From NCBI RefSeq assembly GCF_023159225.1, contig NC_063168.1, positions 57,763,398 to 57,827,397 of the forward strand: a DNA stretch of 64,000 nucleotides, in the 5' to 3' direction. Under the pieces are notes generated by a model. That model was not told the DNA's origin, did not search any database, and saw nothing but the letters and a program-made list of their open reading frames with translations. Of the stretch, positions 47,332 through 58,600 are shown one piece after another (position 1 is the stretch's first letter; every line of letters starts with the position of its first letter). The position numbers and the translations under genes are program-made. This stretch comes from Perognathus longimembris pacificus (lineage: Eukaryota > Chordata > Mammalia > Rodentia > Heteromyidae).

Positions 47332-47501
47332 CCTTCTGATGCTGACTGGGATGACCTGTGGGAGCAGTTTGATGAGCGGAGGTATCTGAACGCCAAGAAG
47401 TGGCGAGTTGGTGATGATCCATACAAGCTGTATGCTTTCAACCAGAGGGAGAGTGAGCGCATCTCCAGCAACCGGGCAGTTCCGGACACTCGCCATAAAA
47501 G
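47332..47501 (+). CDS. Galnt14: GALNT14 exon 2 (polypeptide N-acetylgalactosaminyltransferase 14), internal exon
   Basis: The 170-bp exon starts in phase 0 (CCT = Pro) and ends after two bases of an Arg codon. It encodes 56 full codons, beginning [20 protein letters not shown], continuing through [17 protein letters not shown] and [17 protein letters not shown] recognise this as the stem/start of the GT27 catalytic region of GALNT14; the FNQ..S..I..NRA.PDTRH motif is typical of the family. GALNT14 is a type II Golgi membrane enzyme that transfers GalNAc from UDP-GalNAc to Ser/Thr and so starts mucin-type O-glycosylation. The catalytic DxH motif and the C-terminal lectin domain lie in later exons outside the window. 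The exon is bounded by a pyrimidine-rich acceptor ending CAG and by AAAAG|GTACCT. Compared with the human protein as I recall it, changes are conservative (Asp to Glu, Ile to Val), plus Lys near the 3' end where I recall Leu. There are no stops or frameshifts. The paralogue GALNT16 is the main alternative; the [18 protein letters not shown] stretch favours GALNT14. Confidence 0.93.
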
Positions 47502-47507
47502 GTACCT
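47502..47507 (+). promoter_or_regulatory. Splice donor of GALNT14 exon 2 (non-optimal, GTACCT)
   Basis: The exon ends AAAAG and the intron begins GTACCT. Positions -1 and +1 to +3 fit the consensus, but +4 and +5 are C C instead of A G, so pairing to U1 snRNA is weaker than usual. No better GT lies within the next 60 bases in a position that keeps the conserved residues. Confidence 0.8.
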
Positions 47508-48982
47508 CCTTCTCCTCCTTTCAAACTACTACCCTCCACCTCTCCTTGCTGTCAGGCTGGATCAATAGTAGGTTTGATCTGGGGGAGCATTGTATGTAAC
47601 GCCCAGTGCCTAGAACTGGGTCAGGCTAGCTACTTGCCACCAGTTGGATACTAAAGAAAGACTGATAAGGTAATTTACCATTTGTGATACTGCTTATCAC
47701 TGCAAGCCATCGCAAAGTTCCCAATTGCCTTCTAGAGACTGGAGAGGATAGAGGTGCACCTGAGAGAGAACAGCTTCCCCCCACACCCTGTGGCCAACAG
47801 AGATGACACTTACTGCGAACTTGGAAGTGCTTAGCTCCAGATGACAGATTCTCACAGCCTGCCTGGCTTTCAAAGTGGGTGATGGAAGGGTGGGAACACC
47901 CTGGCAAAGTCATCTTGGTGTCTCTTCTGGTAGAGGAGACTTCCTGTGGCAGCTGGTGGAAAGAGAAGCTTAGGGACCTCTTCACTTGCTGTTGGTTCTG
48001 CTGTCTACCTGTCCACCACCCTCTTGGACAGGCCATTTCTTCAGTTGATGGCAGAGATCAGGCCTGGCACTATGTTAGGAGCTTTATTTCCCACTTGTTG
48101 TTTTTTCCTTTTTAAAGGAGGCTTTGTGAAGATGTTTTGTCTAATCACTAGTCATTCCTAAGTGATAGCAGCCTTTATGCTTACTGGTGAAGCCTGGATG
48201 GACAGATTGATCTCAACTCCAGACCTTCACTTATGGCCTCTGTGCTTCTCTTTCTCTATTTGTTTGGGTCTGATGGGTTTGTAAATGCTCTGTCTATGGC
48301 CCCATGTCAAGCCAAAACAAGCCTGGTCTCTGTGACTGGGCACTGATAGAGGGATGGGGTTTAGTACAAGGGAGTAAGGATTTTCATGACCTGTGAGGGT
48401 CATTATGTTAAGTGGTTCTTAAGTTGGTAATATGTGAAGGCATGTAGACTCAGTTTCCAATTCGGCTTTACAACTCTGAATGATTGTAGTATGGATCCAG
48501 TGCAAGTACTCAGCTGGTTCTCATTAATCATTATTCCCTAAAGAGCTAGAATCTTGGTTTCCCCATGAATATAGCAAAGGCATGGAAGGATGATATTATG
48601 GCTTCTAGCCCTGACTATGAATTTACCTCTGCTGTAAAGGTAGCACATCCTTTCATCAGCAGCAATGTCTGGCATCCCCCAATGCCAGAGACTAGGACAT
48701 GTGGTCCTTCCTACTCCTTTCTATTGACCTGAAAGATTATTAAAGTCAAAATCCTATTTAAATTTATATTAATAGTCCTATTTAAATTGCCTAGTCCTTA
48801 TCCTACTCCTTGGCCATCTGAGAGAATTTTATGTACATATCAGAAACTACACATAGGAGAGTAGGCAAGAGGGAATAGACATGAGCCTAGATGCCTGAGC
48901 CCCCAGGAAGGCACAGAGGTACCTCCTACCCAAGGAAGTTGCTGGTATATTCAAGTGAGAGCCCCCACCCAGGGGCATTTGC

Positions 48983-49044
48983 AGAAAGGAGACTCCAGGA
49001 AGTCTCTGTCTCATCTATAGAAAGGAGACACCAAGAAGTCACTG
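48983..49044 (+). repeat. Short imperfect direct repeat (26 bp, period 36)
   Basis: AGAAAGGAGACTCCAGGAAG at 48983 recurs as AGAAAGGAGACACCAAGAAG at 49019; in total 23 of 26 bases match. The IDL-Geo SINE at 49048 inserted directly after the second copy. Confidence 0.8.
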
Positions 49045-49047
49045 AGC

Positions 49048-49268
49048 ATGGGGCTGGGGATATGGCCTAGTGGCAAGAGTGCCTGCCTCATATACATGAG
49101 GCCCTGGGTTCAATTCCCCAGCACCACATATACAGAAAATGGCCAGAAGTGGCGCTGTGGCTCAAGTGGCAGAGTGCTGGCCTTGAGCAAAAAAAAAAAA
49201 GCCAGGGACAGTGCTCAGGCCCAGAGTCCAAGCCCCAGGACTGGCCAAAAAAAAAAAAAAAAAAAAAA
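49048..49268 (+). mobile_element. IDL-Geo SINE with 15-bp TSD, intron 2
   Basis: Full-length sense copy with intact CCCTGGGTTCAATTCCCCAG B-box region, an A-rich internal linker and a poly(A) tail of about 24. AAGAAGTCACTGAGC occurs at 49033-49047 and 49269-49283. Confidence 0.9.
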
Positions 49269-50089
49269 AAGAAGTCACTGAGCTAGCAGGCACTAGGGGA
49301 TACAGAATGGGACTAGTTTCCACACTCTTCTCTGCTATGTGAGGCAAAAGTCAAAGTCTGAGGAGGGTAGACTGGTGCTAGTAGGTGACAACAAATTGAG
49401 CCTGTCCCTAAAGAGCCAAGCTCAGTCAGCCCCCAGGCTCTGCACATTCCCAGTGGGCTCCGTCTGTGAAGGGGTTGTGATAGAAATGCTGAGAAGATTG
49501 AGACAGAATTTGCACATCATTTGGGAAGACCAAAAAGGAAAGCATATCTACCATATGTCTGCTTCTCAGTAGCAATCTTGCCCTGCAGGAACTAGGATTG
49601 TGCCACTCAGAAGTTTGTGGTTCTTAGTCTGAATGATCAGGAAGATGAAAGGTCAGGAGATAGAATCAGGGCAAATGCCTAGGTCCAGAAGTCAAATGGG
49701 CAGTTGTGAGCTACCATGTCACATTCATAGTCCCAAGCTACCACAGCAAGAGACTCTGATTGGATCAGCCAGCCCTAGGCAGAGTTTGGTAAAGTGCTTC
49801 CCCCCTGCTTTTGTCGCCCTTATGCTTAATAGGAATTTCAGAAGCTGCCAAGGAAGCAATGGGCCAGGGCCCTTCTAGCTAGAGGAGTTCTCATTAGTTT
49901 CTCAGGGAAGCCATGGCTCTGAACTTGAACTCACCAGTTAAATCCCCTAATCCTTCTGTCATTCCTCCTGATGTATTTTGACTTCATTTGGAGGTGGGAC
50001 CTGCACTTTGCCTTCAGGGACCAATAGAGCCCTCGCATTCATTTTGGGGCCTCCTCATCTCGGTTCTGACTAGCTGTGGATGCTATCCC

Positions 50090-50315
50090 AGACATTCTGG
50101 AGACTAGGGATTCTTACTAGCAACACTGTTGACATTTGGGGCTGAAGGATACTTTATTGTACATAGGGAGATTTCAGCAGCATCTCTGACATCTACTTAC
50201 TAGATACCAGTAATACACCCTACCCATCCCCCTCTACCAAGTGGCAGCAATCAAAACCGTCCCCAGACATTGCCTTCTGTCTCCTAGAGGACAAAACTGT
50301 AGTGAGGGACACTGT
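50090..50315 (-). mobile_element. hAT-Charlie-type short DNA transposon remnant
   Basis: It contains TTACTAGCAACACTGTTGAC then ATTTGGGGCTGAAGGATAC, and CCCCAGACATTGCCTTCTGT then CTCCTAGAGGACAAAAC. This is the antisense order of a common mammalian hAT-type family (GGGACATTTGGCAATGTCTGG type). Exact subfamily not assigned. Confidence 0.55.
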
Positions 50316-50499
50316 TGTAAATGTGGCCTTGCTGTTTTACCTAAGTTCTCAAAAACAGAAACGGATATGCATGACCAGCCTCATCACCAGCAGTAGGATG
50401 TACCAAACTTCCTCTACAAAGCACATCAAGAGGATGGCCAGTGTCTGAACATAGGCTCAAAGATCGGACTGTCCTGTGTCTCACTGTGCGTCTGGAAAA

Positions 50500-50650
50500 C
50501 TGAATGAACTTAGTAACTTGCTCAGCTTCCCCACACCTCAGTTTCCTCTTTGGAAAAACAGAAGTAAAAATAACAGTGATGATCCTGTTTGGTTTCTCTA
50601 AGGGTCAAATAAATTCATGCACAAATTCTTGAGTAACTGCTTCATAGGAA
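50500..50650 (+). mobile_element. MIR
   Basis: TTAGTAACTTGCTCAGCTTC, CACCTCAGTTTCCTCTTTGG and TCTCTAAGGGTCAAATAAAT follow the MIR core and 3' part. Confidence 0.6.
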
Positions 50651-51159
50651 ATATTCAAACATTTTTAGTTGTGCTTTGATGACATGGTTTGTGGGCAGGC
50701 AGATGCTGCAGAACCTGGAATGGAAGGGTCTTCTAGAAAACCAGAGATACTCAGACCTGAGGTACAACCCTACCCCAAACTAAGGAAGGACCATTATCCA
50801 ACAACCAGGAAGAGGAAGGCAGATTACCATGTTAGGCATGGTGGTGGGGGCAGGGAAGAAGGGAAGACAGAATGAGTGGGTTTCAGAGGAATGTGAGTGG
50901 AATCAAACAATCTGGAGTGTTGCTCCTGAGCACTGGCCTTAGTAGTTCTCAATTCAAGCTTCTATTAAAAGAAGCACTTGGGAGTCTTCTTAAAATACTA
51001 ATCCAGACTGCAGTCAGCAGAAGTGTTGCCATTCTAAGCTCCCCAAATAACTTTAGTGAGTGGTAAGGGTTGATACCCACAGCTCTAGGTACATGCTTCT
51101 CCAGCTTTAGTAGGCAAACAAAAGATGTAATCAAGATAGGATTCTTTAAAAAAGATTCT

Positions 51160-51395
51160 TTTCCTTCCTTCCGTTTTCTTTCCTTCCCTTCCCTTCCCTT
51201 CCTTCCCTTCCCTTCCTTCCTTCCTTCCTTCCTTTCTTCCTTCCTTCCTTCCTTCCTTCCTTCCTTCCTTCCTTCCTTCCTTCCTTCCTTCCTTCTTTTT
51301 CTTTCTCCTTCTTCTCTCCCTTCCTCCCTCCCTCCCTTCCCCCCTTTCTCCCTCCCCCCTCCCTCCCTCCCTTCCTTCCTTCCTTCCTTCTTTCC
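51160..51395 (+). repeat. (CCTT)n and related polypyrimidine tract, about 235 bp
   Basis: It runs from CCTTCCCTTCCC variants to pure TTCC, then CTCC/CCCC-rich sequence. It ends at the antisense mosaic SINE at 51396. Open frames on both strands across it are low-complexity artefacts. Confidence 0.95.
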
Positions 51396-51604
51396 GGGTA
51401 CTGGAGTTTGAATTCAGGGCCTCATGCTGTCTTGGATTTTTCAATTAACAGCCATACTTCCACTTCTGGATTTCTTTGGTAAACTGGAGATAAGCATCTC
51501 ATGACCTTTTCAGCCCTGGCTGGCTTTAAACCATGAGTCTCAAGAGCTCAGCTGCCTGAGTAGCTAGATCCCTAGCTACTATAGAGTTGAGTCACCAGAG
51601 CCCT
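51396..51604 (-). mobile_element. B1-like/Geo-type mosaic SINE, minus strand, with (CCTT)n tail
   Basis: GGGTACTGGAGTTTGAATTC, CTTCCACTTCTGGATTTC, AACTGGAGATAAGCATCTC and CTGCCTGAGTAGCTAG correspond to the mosaic family. The tract at 51160-51395 lies exactly at the tail side. The pair interrupts an older hAT-type element. Confidence 0.6.
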
Positions 51605-51689
51605 ACTGAGACTCTCCCTTTCTAACAAGCTTCCAGGTGATACCAATGGCACTGGTTCATGGATCGCATTGAATAGCAAGGGTTCAGAA

Positions 51690-51858
51690 CAATGGTTCTC
51701 AAAGTCTGGTTCCCCCAATTAGCGGAGAAGCAGCATCAGCATCTTGGAAACTTGCTAGAAATGTACATTCTTAGACTTCACCCAGAAATTTCTGGGGATG
51801 GAGACCAGTGACCTGGCTTGGTAAGCAAAGGTTATGCCAAGATCTGCTTATTTGGAAA
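51690..51858 (+). mobile_element. MER5A-like hAT element
   Basis: AATGGTTCTCAAAGTCTGG, AAGCAGCATCAGCATCTTGG then AAACTTGCTAGAAATGTACA, and TTTCTGGGGATGGAGACCAG follow MER5A, a non-autonomous hAT-Charlie transposon. Confidence 0.7.
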
Positions 51859-52269
51859 GCACAGAGCCTCGTCTTGCTTTTATGGCTTTCCCTTATAGCC
51901 CAGATGAAATCCATGAGTGAATTGGTTCAATAGGAAGGCTAGGAGTTGCACCAGAAAGCAGGAAGCCCTGGACCTTTTTCCTTCTATCTTGTTGACACAA
52001 CTTGTCTCTGACCCTGTGAGATTGGCCTCTGGTTCCCTTATTCCTCTCCTTCTTCTCCTGGCTCTTTCATGCACGGGTGCATGTTCTACCATTCCCTGGA
52101 AATCATATCATCTTCACAATGAAGTTTCTACTACAGAGCCCTTTTGTTGCCTGTGGCCATTTGCCTTCCCTTGGCTCCTGGCTCCTTCATGAGATCCATG
52201 CTTATGGATACCAACATTGCTCTCAATGGGCCACTTTGAGTTCCTATCATCCCTTGAGGCTAAGGTCTT

Positions 52270-52365
52270 ATTAGTTATAATGTAAGCTTCACACTAGGAT
52301 GAAGAGCAAGTTAAGCACCTACTACAGTGTTTGGTATGTAACAAAAGTTCAGTGACGTGAACAAC
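52270..52365 (+). mobile_element. Short L2 or MIR 3' end, plus strand
   Basis: TAAGCACCTACTACAGTGTT then TGGTATGTAACAAAAGTTC resembles the terminal GCCTGGCACATAGTAGGTGC box shared by L2 and MIR ends. Confidence 0.4.
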
Positions 52366-53369
52366 CAGAGAGAGTCAGATTGAAAATGACATTGGCTGCT
52401 CTCATCCACCTGCCTTACGTGTAGAAAGGAAAGGAGAAGCTGAGCTCTTTTCTTGTTTTCATTATCTTCCCACCCTCAGGGACCTAATCTGAGGAATGGA
52501 GAAAGCAGACAGTTAAAGGAAAAGGCTTTTTCCCTTAAAGAGTTCTCATTACTGAAAAGAGAAGAGTGAAGAAACAGCACGTGGGAGGGGTCTGAGCTTA
52601 TTAAATTTGCTTCCAATTTTCTTACCACAGTAATTGGATTCTGATTTATAGGATGCGTTTGGACAGCGACTGAAAAAGAGAACTATTAGCTGAGCATTAG
52701 AGCAAGAGCTGCCAAGGAGGTGGTGTTGAGGCGAATTGCTTAGGAATCTGAAGATGCCTCGTGACAGAGTGGAGGGAGGAAGGCTGTAAGAGTCTTCACC
52801 CAGCAGCCACTGTGCTGGTCGGATTGCCACATGTATGGGCAATATCCTATCATTCGGCGGTAAGAGAAGTTTCAGAGAACTCTAGAGACCTCGTTGCTCT
52901 GTAGGAAATGAAGCAGAGTAACCTTTTCTCTTGGTTCTATGTCCCATGAAGCCCATGGCATATTATGAGAAGTAGTCAGATGCACCTGGAGCTCAGGGTT
53001 GAAGAAGCAAGTAGCAATCCCAGATAAGACTGTGCCAAGGTGAAGATTCTCTCCCAGGGTGTGCATCCACTTCATCTGATTTTTCACAGTCTTGGGGCTA
53101 CAGCCTGCTATATAGCCTTAGACATGCATATCTCTGCTCAGGCCAGGTGACACAGTGGGTATGAGAACAAGAGCAGGATTTATTACATCCTGGTTCACCT
53201 CTCAGCCTCATTGTCTCTTCTACATAACCTCACTGCTTTATCATTCTGAGACCTTCTGCAGTTATGGATCTGTGTGTCCTTTTTCAGTTGGTCTTCATGG
53301 TCCAGCTAAGAACACATATCCTGCCCATCTCAACAGAACAGAACAAAGGGCATTCCAGTTCCTACTTCC

Positions 53370-53393
53370 ACCCCCCCCACCCCCCCCACCCCA
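53370..53393 (+). repeat. C-rich low-complexity tract
   Basis: Runs of eight C separated by single A. Opposite strand is G-rich with G-quadruplex potential. Confidence 0.95.
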
Positions 53394-55642
53394 AATCCTG
53401 TTAGGTCTGTTAACACTGATGAAAGTATCAGTTTCAGTTCACTTTCCAGGTCCTGTGGGGTCATGAGGATGAATAAGATGAGCCTTTATCATACAGGTAG
53501 TAACAGGTAGTGGTATACCATATATAACTTTAATGTAAGGAAGAGGAAATGTGTAGCTGGAAGGAGTCCTAGATTTCCTAAAAGAGCTGTGCTGTTCATG
53601 AAGCAATGACTAGTCCAATAAACAGTCCTTGTTTTCCAGTGGACCTACCTTTACTCTGTTGTCACATGTTTTGGTGACAAGAGCTGGGTTTGCTATCATT
53701 CCAGGAGCACATAAAATATCTGGCAGACAGGAAGCCATAAAATGAAGACACACCCCTCAAACAGGAAGGAAATATTTTTGATAGAGCAATGAATATTTCT
53801 GCTGTGGCCTAGCAATGCCAATTATGGGATTACTTGGATTGCAAAGGAGCAGGTGGCAGGGTGGGCTGCACCGAGTTAGCGCTTTGGAAGCTTCATTAGG
53901 TCAGACATTCCCTGGCCTGGCTGGTTCTGATTGCTCCCCTCCACATATTCTCCCCCGCCCCCCCTTAGTTCAGCCCAGTGCTAAATGGTTCGAACAGTGG
54001 GGCGCCCATTGCTGGCCTGGAGGGAAAATTCCACACTTCGATACATCTCACCAGGAAGACATTTTTCCTTTGCTCCTTTCCATCCTGGGAAATGAAGGGG
54101 CAGTGGCCCAGCCTCTGAACGCATTTCTCCCTCCTTATATTTACTCGGTTGGAATGGCTGCCAAAGATCATCATCATTTCTCTCCTTGTGCTCGTCACTT
54201 AGCAGTAATAGGATAAAAATCTTTACGGCTGGAACGGCTAAGCGTAAAAAATGTTCATATTCCCTCAGAGTCAAGGCTATTCTACCAACTCAGCACAGCT
54301 TTAGTGATTCCACATCAAGGCCAAGGGAAGGGGAGGGAAAACCCATCACAGACACTTAGCTTTTGCAAACAAGCTATCCCCATCTGCTACTTTCTGGTCC
54401 CTCTTGTGTGCCATTTTTCAACACATGATGTGAGTCCATTGACAGTTGCTCTGAGTAGCTTCACTGGGGCACATCTCAGAGTTCAGATTGCTGTGGGAGG
54501 AGCCTCAGAACATCAGGAAGTGTCTTTACAGCTGAACTATGTCTTAGAGTTAATGCACAGACTTTTTGTGTTGTATTGAGGCTCCTGCCCTGTCCCAGGA
54601 TTCAATGAGACTATTTCTATTTTGGCCATGTAGCAAATCAAGGGAGATATAAACATTCTGTGAAAAAGACAAACCAGTATTAGGTTAGCCTATGCAACAG
54701 AAGGCATTTCCTTCTGGATGGAAAGAAGAGGCTTCTTGAAGGAAATGGCATTTGGACTGGAATCTGGAGATACACACATAACTTTAGGATTGTACCCTGT
54801 GGTAGAAACTCCATGTTAGGATAGGAACATAAGAAAGTAACAGGCGGTAGAAAAATCACAGCATTTTATAGGAATCAGTCTTGTTTACTTAGAGTAGGAC
54901 AATGGTGGGGGAGACATAGGCAAGAACATTTCTAGAAGGGAAACTTGATTTGGTGTCATGTTTAGCCCAGTCTTCACTTTAGGATATGGAAAACTAATGC
55001 AGTAACACTGGAATGTTCTCATTCTCATTCTGCCTTTGCCCCCATTGTCATGGAAACTTGAGAGATGTCCTGAAGACACTTCCCTGGTGAGTACCACATC
55101 GTGAGAACTCATAGGAGGAGAGGGGGACAAAGTGTATGGAGCGAAGGGAGGCCAGGGAGCAGTGATGAGCCTTCCCTAGCCCAGACTGATTGAACTAGTT
55201 AGTTCCAGGAGAGAGCATGCTATGGGAGCCGGCATGGGAAGCCAGCATCCTCAGGATGGGTAGTAGGATCATTCTGGGGAGTCTCTTCCTAAGTGAGGTG
55301 GAAGAGATCAGAAGTTGAACATTGGTATAGGAAAGAAAAGAACTAGGAAGGAATTGGGAAAGGGGTCTTTCTTTGAACTACTCAATTTCAGACTAAGACC
55401 AGTGTGGGCTTCCAAGATTTGAGCACAAAAGCAAGACTACAGAGTAAACACACACCTAGGTAAAGAGACAAAGAGATTAAAGGGGTTGGTCAAAGTTCAC
55501 ACTGCTTATCAGTGCTTGGTTCTGAGGCTCAAAATCAAGTTTTCATATCATTATTATTATACTATATATAATATATATTGTGTATGCATACATATATTAT
55601 TCTCCATGAGCATAAAACCTCTTCTAGGCTCAAATTTACTGA

Positions 55643-55740
55643 AAGAGAGAGAGACACAGAGACACACAGAGAGAGGCAGAGACAGACAGACAGAGAGGAA
55701 AGAGGGCGAAAGATAGGGACAGCACAAGAGAGAGTGAGAG
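55643..55740 (+). repeat. AG/AC-rich purine tract
   Basis: Imperfect AGAG, ACAG and GACAGACA units over about 100 bp. Overlapping open frames here are artefacts. Confidence 0.9.
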
Positions 55741-55994
55741 CACCTGTGTTTAACTTGTACTTTGGATAGAGGAGAAGAAGTAAAGTGTAAGGTTTCTGAG
55801 TTTCCCAATTAAGATCATTTCATAACTATATTTTAGCTTTGCCTGGGAACATAAAAAAGAATATACTTGAATCATCTAGTGAAACGAAGAAAGCCATCTG
55901 GTATTCTGTCAACTAGCCCACCTCTTAACAGGTAGATTCCTTGTTTCAGTAACACCTGTGGGGAATATAGCATCATATTTTTTTACTCTGGATT

Positions 55995-56120
55995 ATCTTT
56001 TTAAATTAAATTTTATTATTATAAAGGTGATGTACAAAGGGGTTATAGTTACATAAATCAGGTAAAGAGTACATTTCTTTTTGCACAATGTCACCCCTTC
56101 CCTCACTCTCCCCAAAATTA
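55995..56120 (-). mobile_element. Short L1 3' end, minus strand
   Basis: On the + strand it reads AAAGGTGATGTACAAAGGGG, then TTATAGTTACATAA, then AGTACATTTCTTTTTGCACAA and CCCTTCCCTCACTCTCCCC. This is the reverse complement of the terminal L1 3' UTR seen at 15890-15960. Confidence 0.6.
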
Positions 56121-56227
56121 TCTTTTTTAAAAAAATTGGGTTTTGGTGGTGCACTTTGAAATGGCAGGAGGTTGGTTGAGGAGAATTGGAAGCCTATCTT
56201 CTGACATGTTCTCTTTAGTGCCCTGGG

Positions 56228-56230
<3 letters not shown>

Positions 56231-56285
<55 letters not shown>
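56231..56285 (+). repeat. (TG)n microsatellite
   Basis: About 27 uninterrupted TG units. Confidence 0.97.
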
Positions 56286-56290
<5 letters not shown>

Positions 56291-56429
56291 TCAGCATTGT
56301 TGAGCTTGGCTTCCAGTCTTACCTCTTTCATGGACTGCATTGCATTGAGTTTCTTTTAGGCATTCCCTGGGTTCTGAAATCTTCCTGAAGACACAAATTT
56401 GCTCTAAGACCTCATCTCTCTTCTACTTT

Positions 56430-57580
56430 TCTTATATTAAAGCATAATACACCTACAGAATATACACACGTTGACATGTGAAGCTTGCAGAATTTCTCCA
56501 AAAAGAACACACTCATGTTCCTAATGTTTCTATGTGTCATGAATTTTTCCCCAAAGAATACATGCATGCTTCTTGTTCTAGATTAAAGAAAAGACATTAT
56601 TATTAGTTGTCCGATTTCACCCTTGTGTCTCTGCTCCACGGGCACGTCCCCTTTCCATAACTACAACTGTCCTGGCTTTGAATACCATAAATTAATGTTG
56701 CTTGTTTTTGAACTTTATAGAAATGGAATGACTCATTATGCAGTCATTCGGTTTTTCTCAAAATTATATGTGTGTAATTCAGCCACATTTGGGGAGGTAC
56801 AATTTGTTCTTTCTGATTTCCATGTGGTATCCTTTTGTATGAAAACATTATAATTTATATATCTATTCAATTATTAATTCTCATTTTGGGTTTTTATAGT
56901 TTGAGGTTCTTATGAATAGATGATATCAATCTATGATTTATATTATCTTGTCTTCTGGTGAGCATACATATGCATTTCTTTTCTTTTCCCTCAGTACTAA
57001 GATTTAAACTCTGGGCCTTATGTTGGTAGGCAGAAACTCTGCCACTTAAGTCAAATCTTAATTCTTTTTTGCTTTATTTATTTTTCAGTTTGGGCTTGTG
57101 TTTATGCCCAACACTATCCTTGGACTATGATCTTCCTCCCTACGCTTTCTGTGAAGCAGAGTTTATACGTTTGTGCCACCCCACCAGGCATATGAATTTC
57201 TTTCGGCGTATTACTTGGAACTTTTTATAAATACCGTTACACAAGAAGATTGTGGTAGAGCTCACCTGTGCTGTCTTTGTTATCTGCCAATTGCTGGTGT
57301 TTGTCTTTGCTTCCCAGCCTTTCTGGAGGCTGAGTGGTGCTATCTTATTGTGTTTTCCATTTGCCTGTTCCTGATGATTAGTGAAGATGAGCACCTCCCC
57401 ATGACTATATTGGCCAGTTGGAAAGCTACTGACATGTTTTGCCCTTTCTCCATTTGCCTGTGCCCTTTGTCTAAGAACCAAATACAGAGCCTGATTCTAA
57501 GTCTTTGCTTAGAAGCCTTTTTCTCTTTTGGTTATTTATCTATTTCTTTGGCAGTTTGCCAACAATCTGAGGCAAAGTAA
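56430..57580 (-). mobile_element. Ancient L1-type LINE remnant, minus strand, split by a SINE
   Basis: The + strand carries phrases typical of antisense old L1: AGAAATGGAATGACTCATTATG near 56720, ATATATCTATTCAATTATTAA near 56857, and CTGATGATTAGTGAAGATGA then GCACCTCCCCATG near 57370. The open frame at 57173-57580 lies within this and is not a gene. A SINE pair occupies 56988-57188. Confidence 0.45.
56988..57188 (-). mobile_element. Old ID-like plus B1-like SINE, minus strand
   Basis: CTCAGTACTAAGATTTAAAC, CTGCCACTTAAGTCAAATC, CTTGGACTATGATCTTCC and TTGTGCCACCCCACCAGGC are degenerate versions of the antisense dimer. It sits within the old LINE remnant. Confidence 0.45.
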
Positions 57581-58464
57581 TAAAATCGAGAAAAATAACT
57601 CGGCTAAGCATCAGAAGACGACCTGTGTCCTTTCTAAGAAAACACCCCCAACTCCTTGAGTTCCTTGGGTGTCCATTTCTATACATGTAAGATGAGAGAA
57701 GTCAGTCAGAGATGGTTATTAGGGTCATTTCCAGCTCTAACTGTAAGAATGTGCGGGAACTAGCTTAGGAGTGGAATCAGGTTGGAAGCTATTTCCAGAA
57801 ACATGATGCCCTTCTGATCGGCAGCATCTCCCTCCCCCAAGATCCTGGATTAATCTTTCCTTTCATACATTCCCCTTTCTAATAGGGCTCAAGGGCCTTG
57901 CAGAACCATTAGCAGGCCTTTTTTTTTTTTTTTAATTGCTACCCTGTCCATTTCCTCAAACCAGCCCTCCCCACCTGTCATGTATTCCATGTGGTGGAGG
58001 TTACCAGACCCCTCCCAGACTGATACATGAGCTTTGGCTATGTCCCCATGTCTTTTCACTTACTGGAAAGCCCATCAGGTCCCTTGGCTCCTGGAGCTGG
58101 CATAGATCACGAGTGATAACTCGATGCCACACAGTGGTCACCACCCACATTTTTCAGTCAAGAATAAAGAGTTAGAACACTTCGATTTTTTCCCCCTTTC
58201 AAACCCAGAGCATTGTCATGTGCTATTGCCTCCCCCCCACCCCCAGTGTTTCAAAGAACTACGATCAGCTTGCATGATTTAAGGTATGTGCATCTAATGC
58301 CAAGAAGAAACAGGGCTAGAAGAATTGGCTTGAAGAAATCCTGAGCCTCTCATGATGGGGACCAGAGTACCTGCAGCAATTCTTAAATAAAAAGATAAAC
58401 TGCAGTAACTCTATATCCTAGCTCTAAATCCTAGTTCTATAGTTCTGTAAGCTTTAAATAAAAT

Positions 58465-58600
58465 GTCTCTACCACTTACTAACTGGCCATTAGGTGAGTT
58501 ACTCAAACTCCCCAAGACTCCATTTCTTTATCTTTAAAATGGGAATAATTATGATGCCTAGAAAAGGGTGAAATAATTTCATGTCAAATGCTGAACATAC
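58465..58600 (+). mobile_element. MIR
   Basis: CTACCACTTACTAACTGGCC, GAGTTACTCAAACTCCCC and CATTTCTTTATCTTTAAAAT then GGGAATAATTATGATGCC give the standard MIR order. Confidence 0.65.

Larger units (their letters stand above)
50935..51680 (+). mobile_element. MER5-like hAT element, split by a CCTT tract and SINE
   Basis: Left part 50935-51100: TAGTAGTTCTCAATTCAAGC, GCACTTGGGAGTCTTCTTAA, CTAATCCAGACTGCAG. Right part 51625-51680: AACAAGCTTCCAGGTGATAC then CAATGGCACTGGTTCATGG. Both belong to the MER5 order, while 51155-51604 is tract plus SINE. Assignment of both parts to one copy is inferred. Confidence 0.5.

Noticed and set aside
47626..48036. 136-codon open frame on the - strand just after exon 2
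   Set aside because: It is antisense to intron 2, without motifs or promoter-like context.
51085..51444. 119-codon Lys/Glu/Gly/Arg-rich frame and its complement
   Set aside because: Direct translation of the CCTT tract.
53815..54216. 133-codon open frame on the + strand
   Set aside because: No domain or signal peptide; opposite-strand frames of similar length cover the same bases.
57173..57580. 135-codon frame with hydrophobic segments
   Set aside because: It falls in an antisense ancient LINE and a SINE end; the hydrophobic look comes from T-rich codons.
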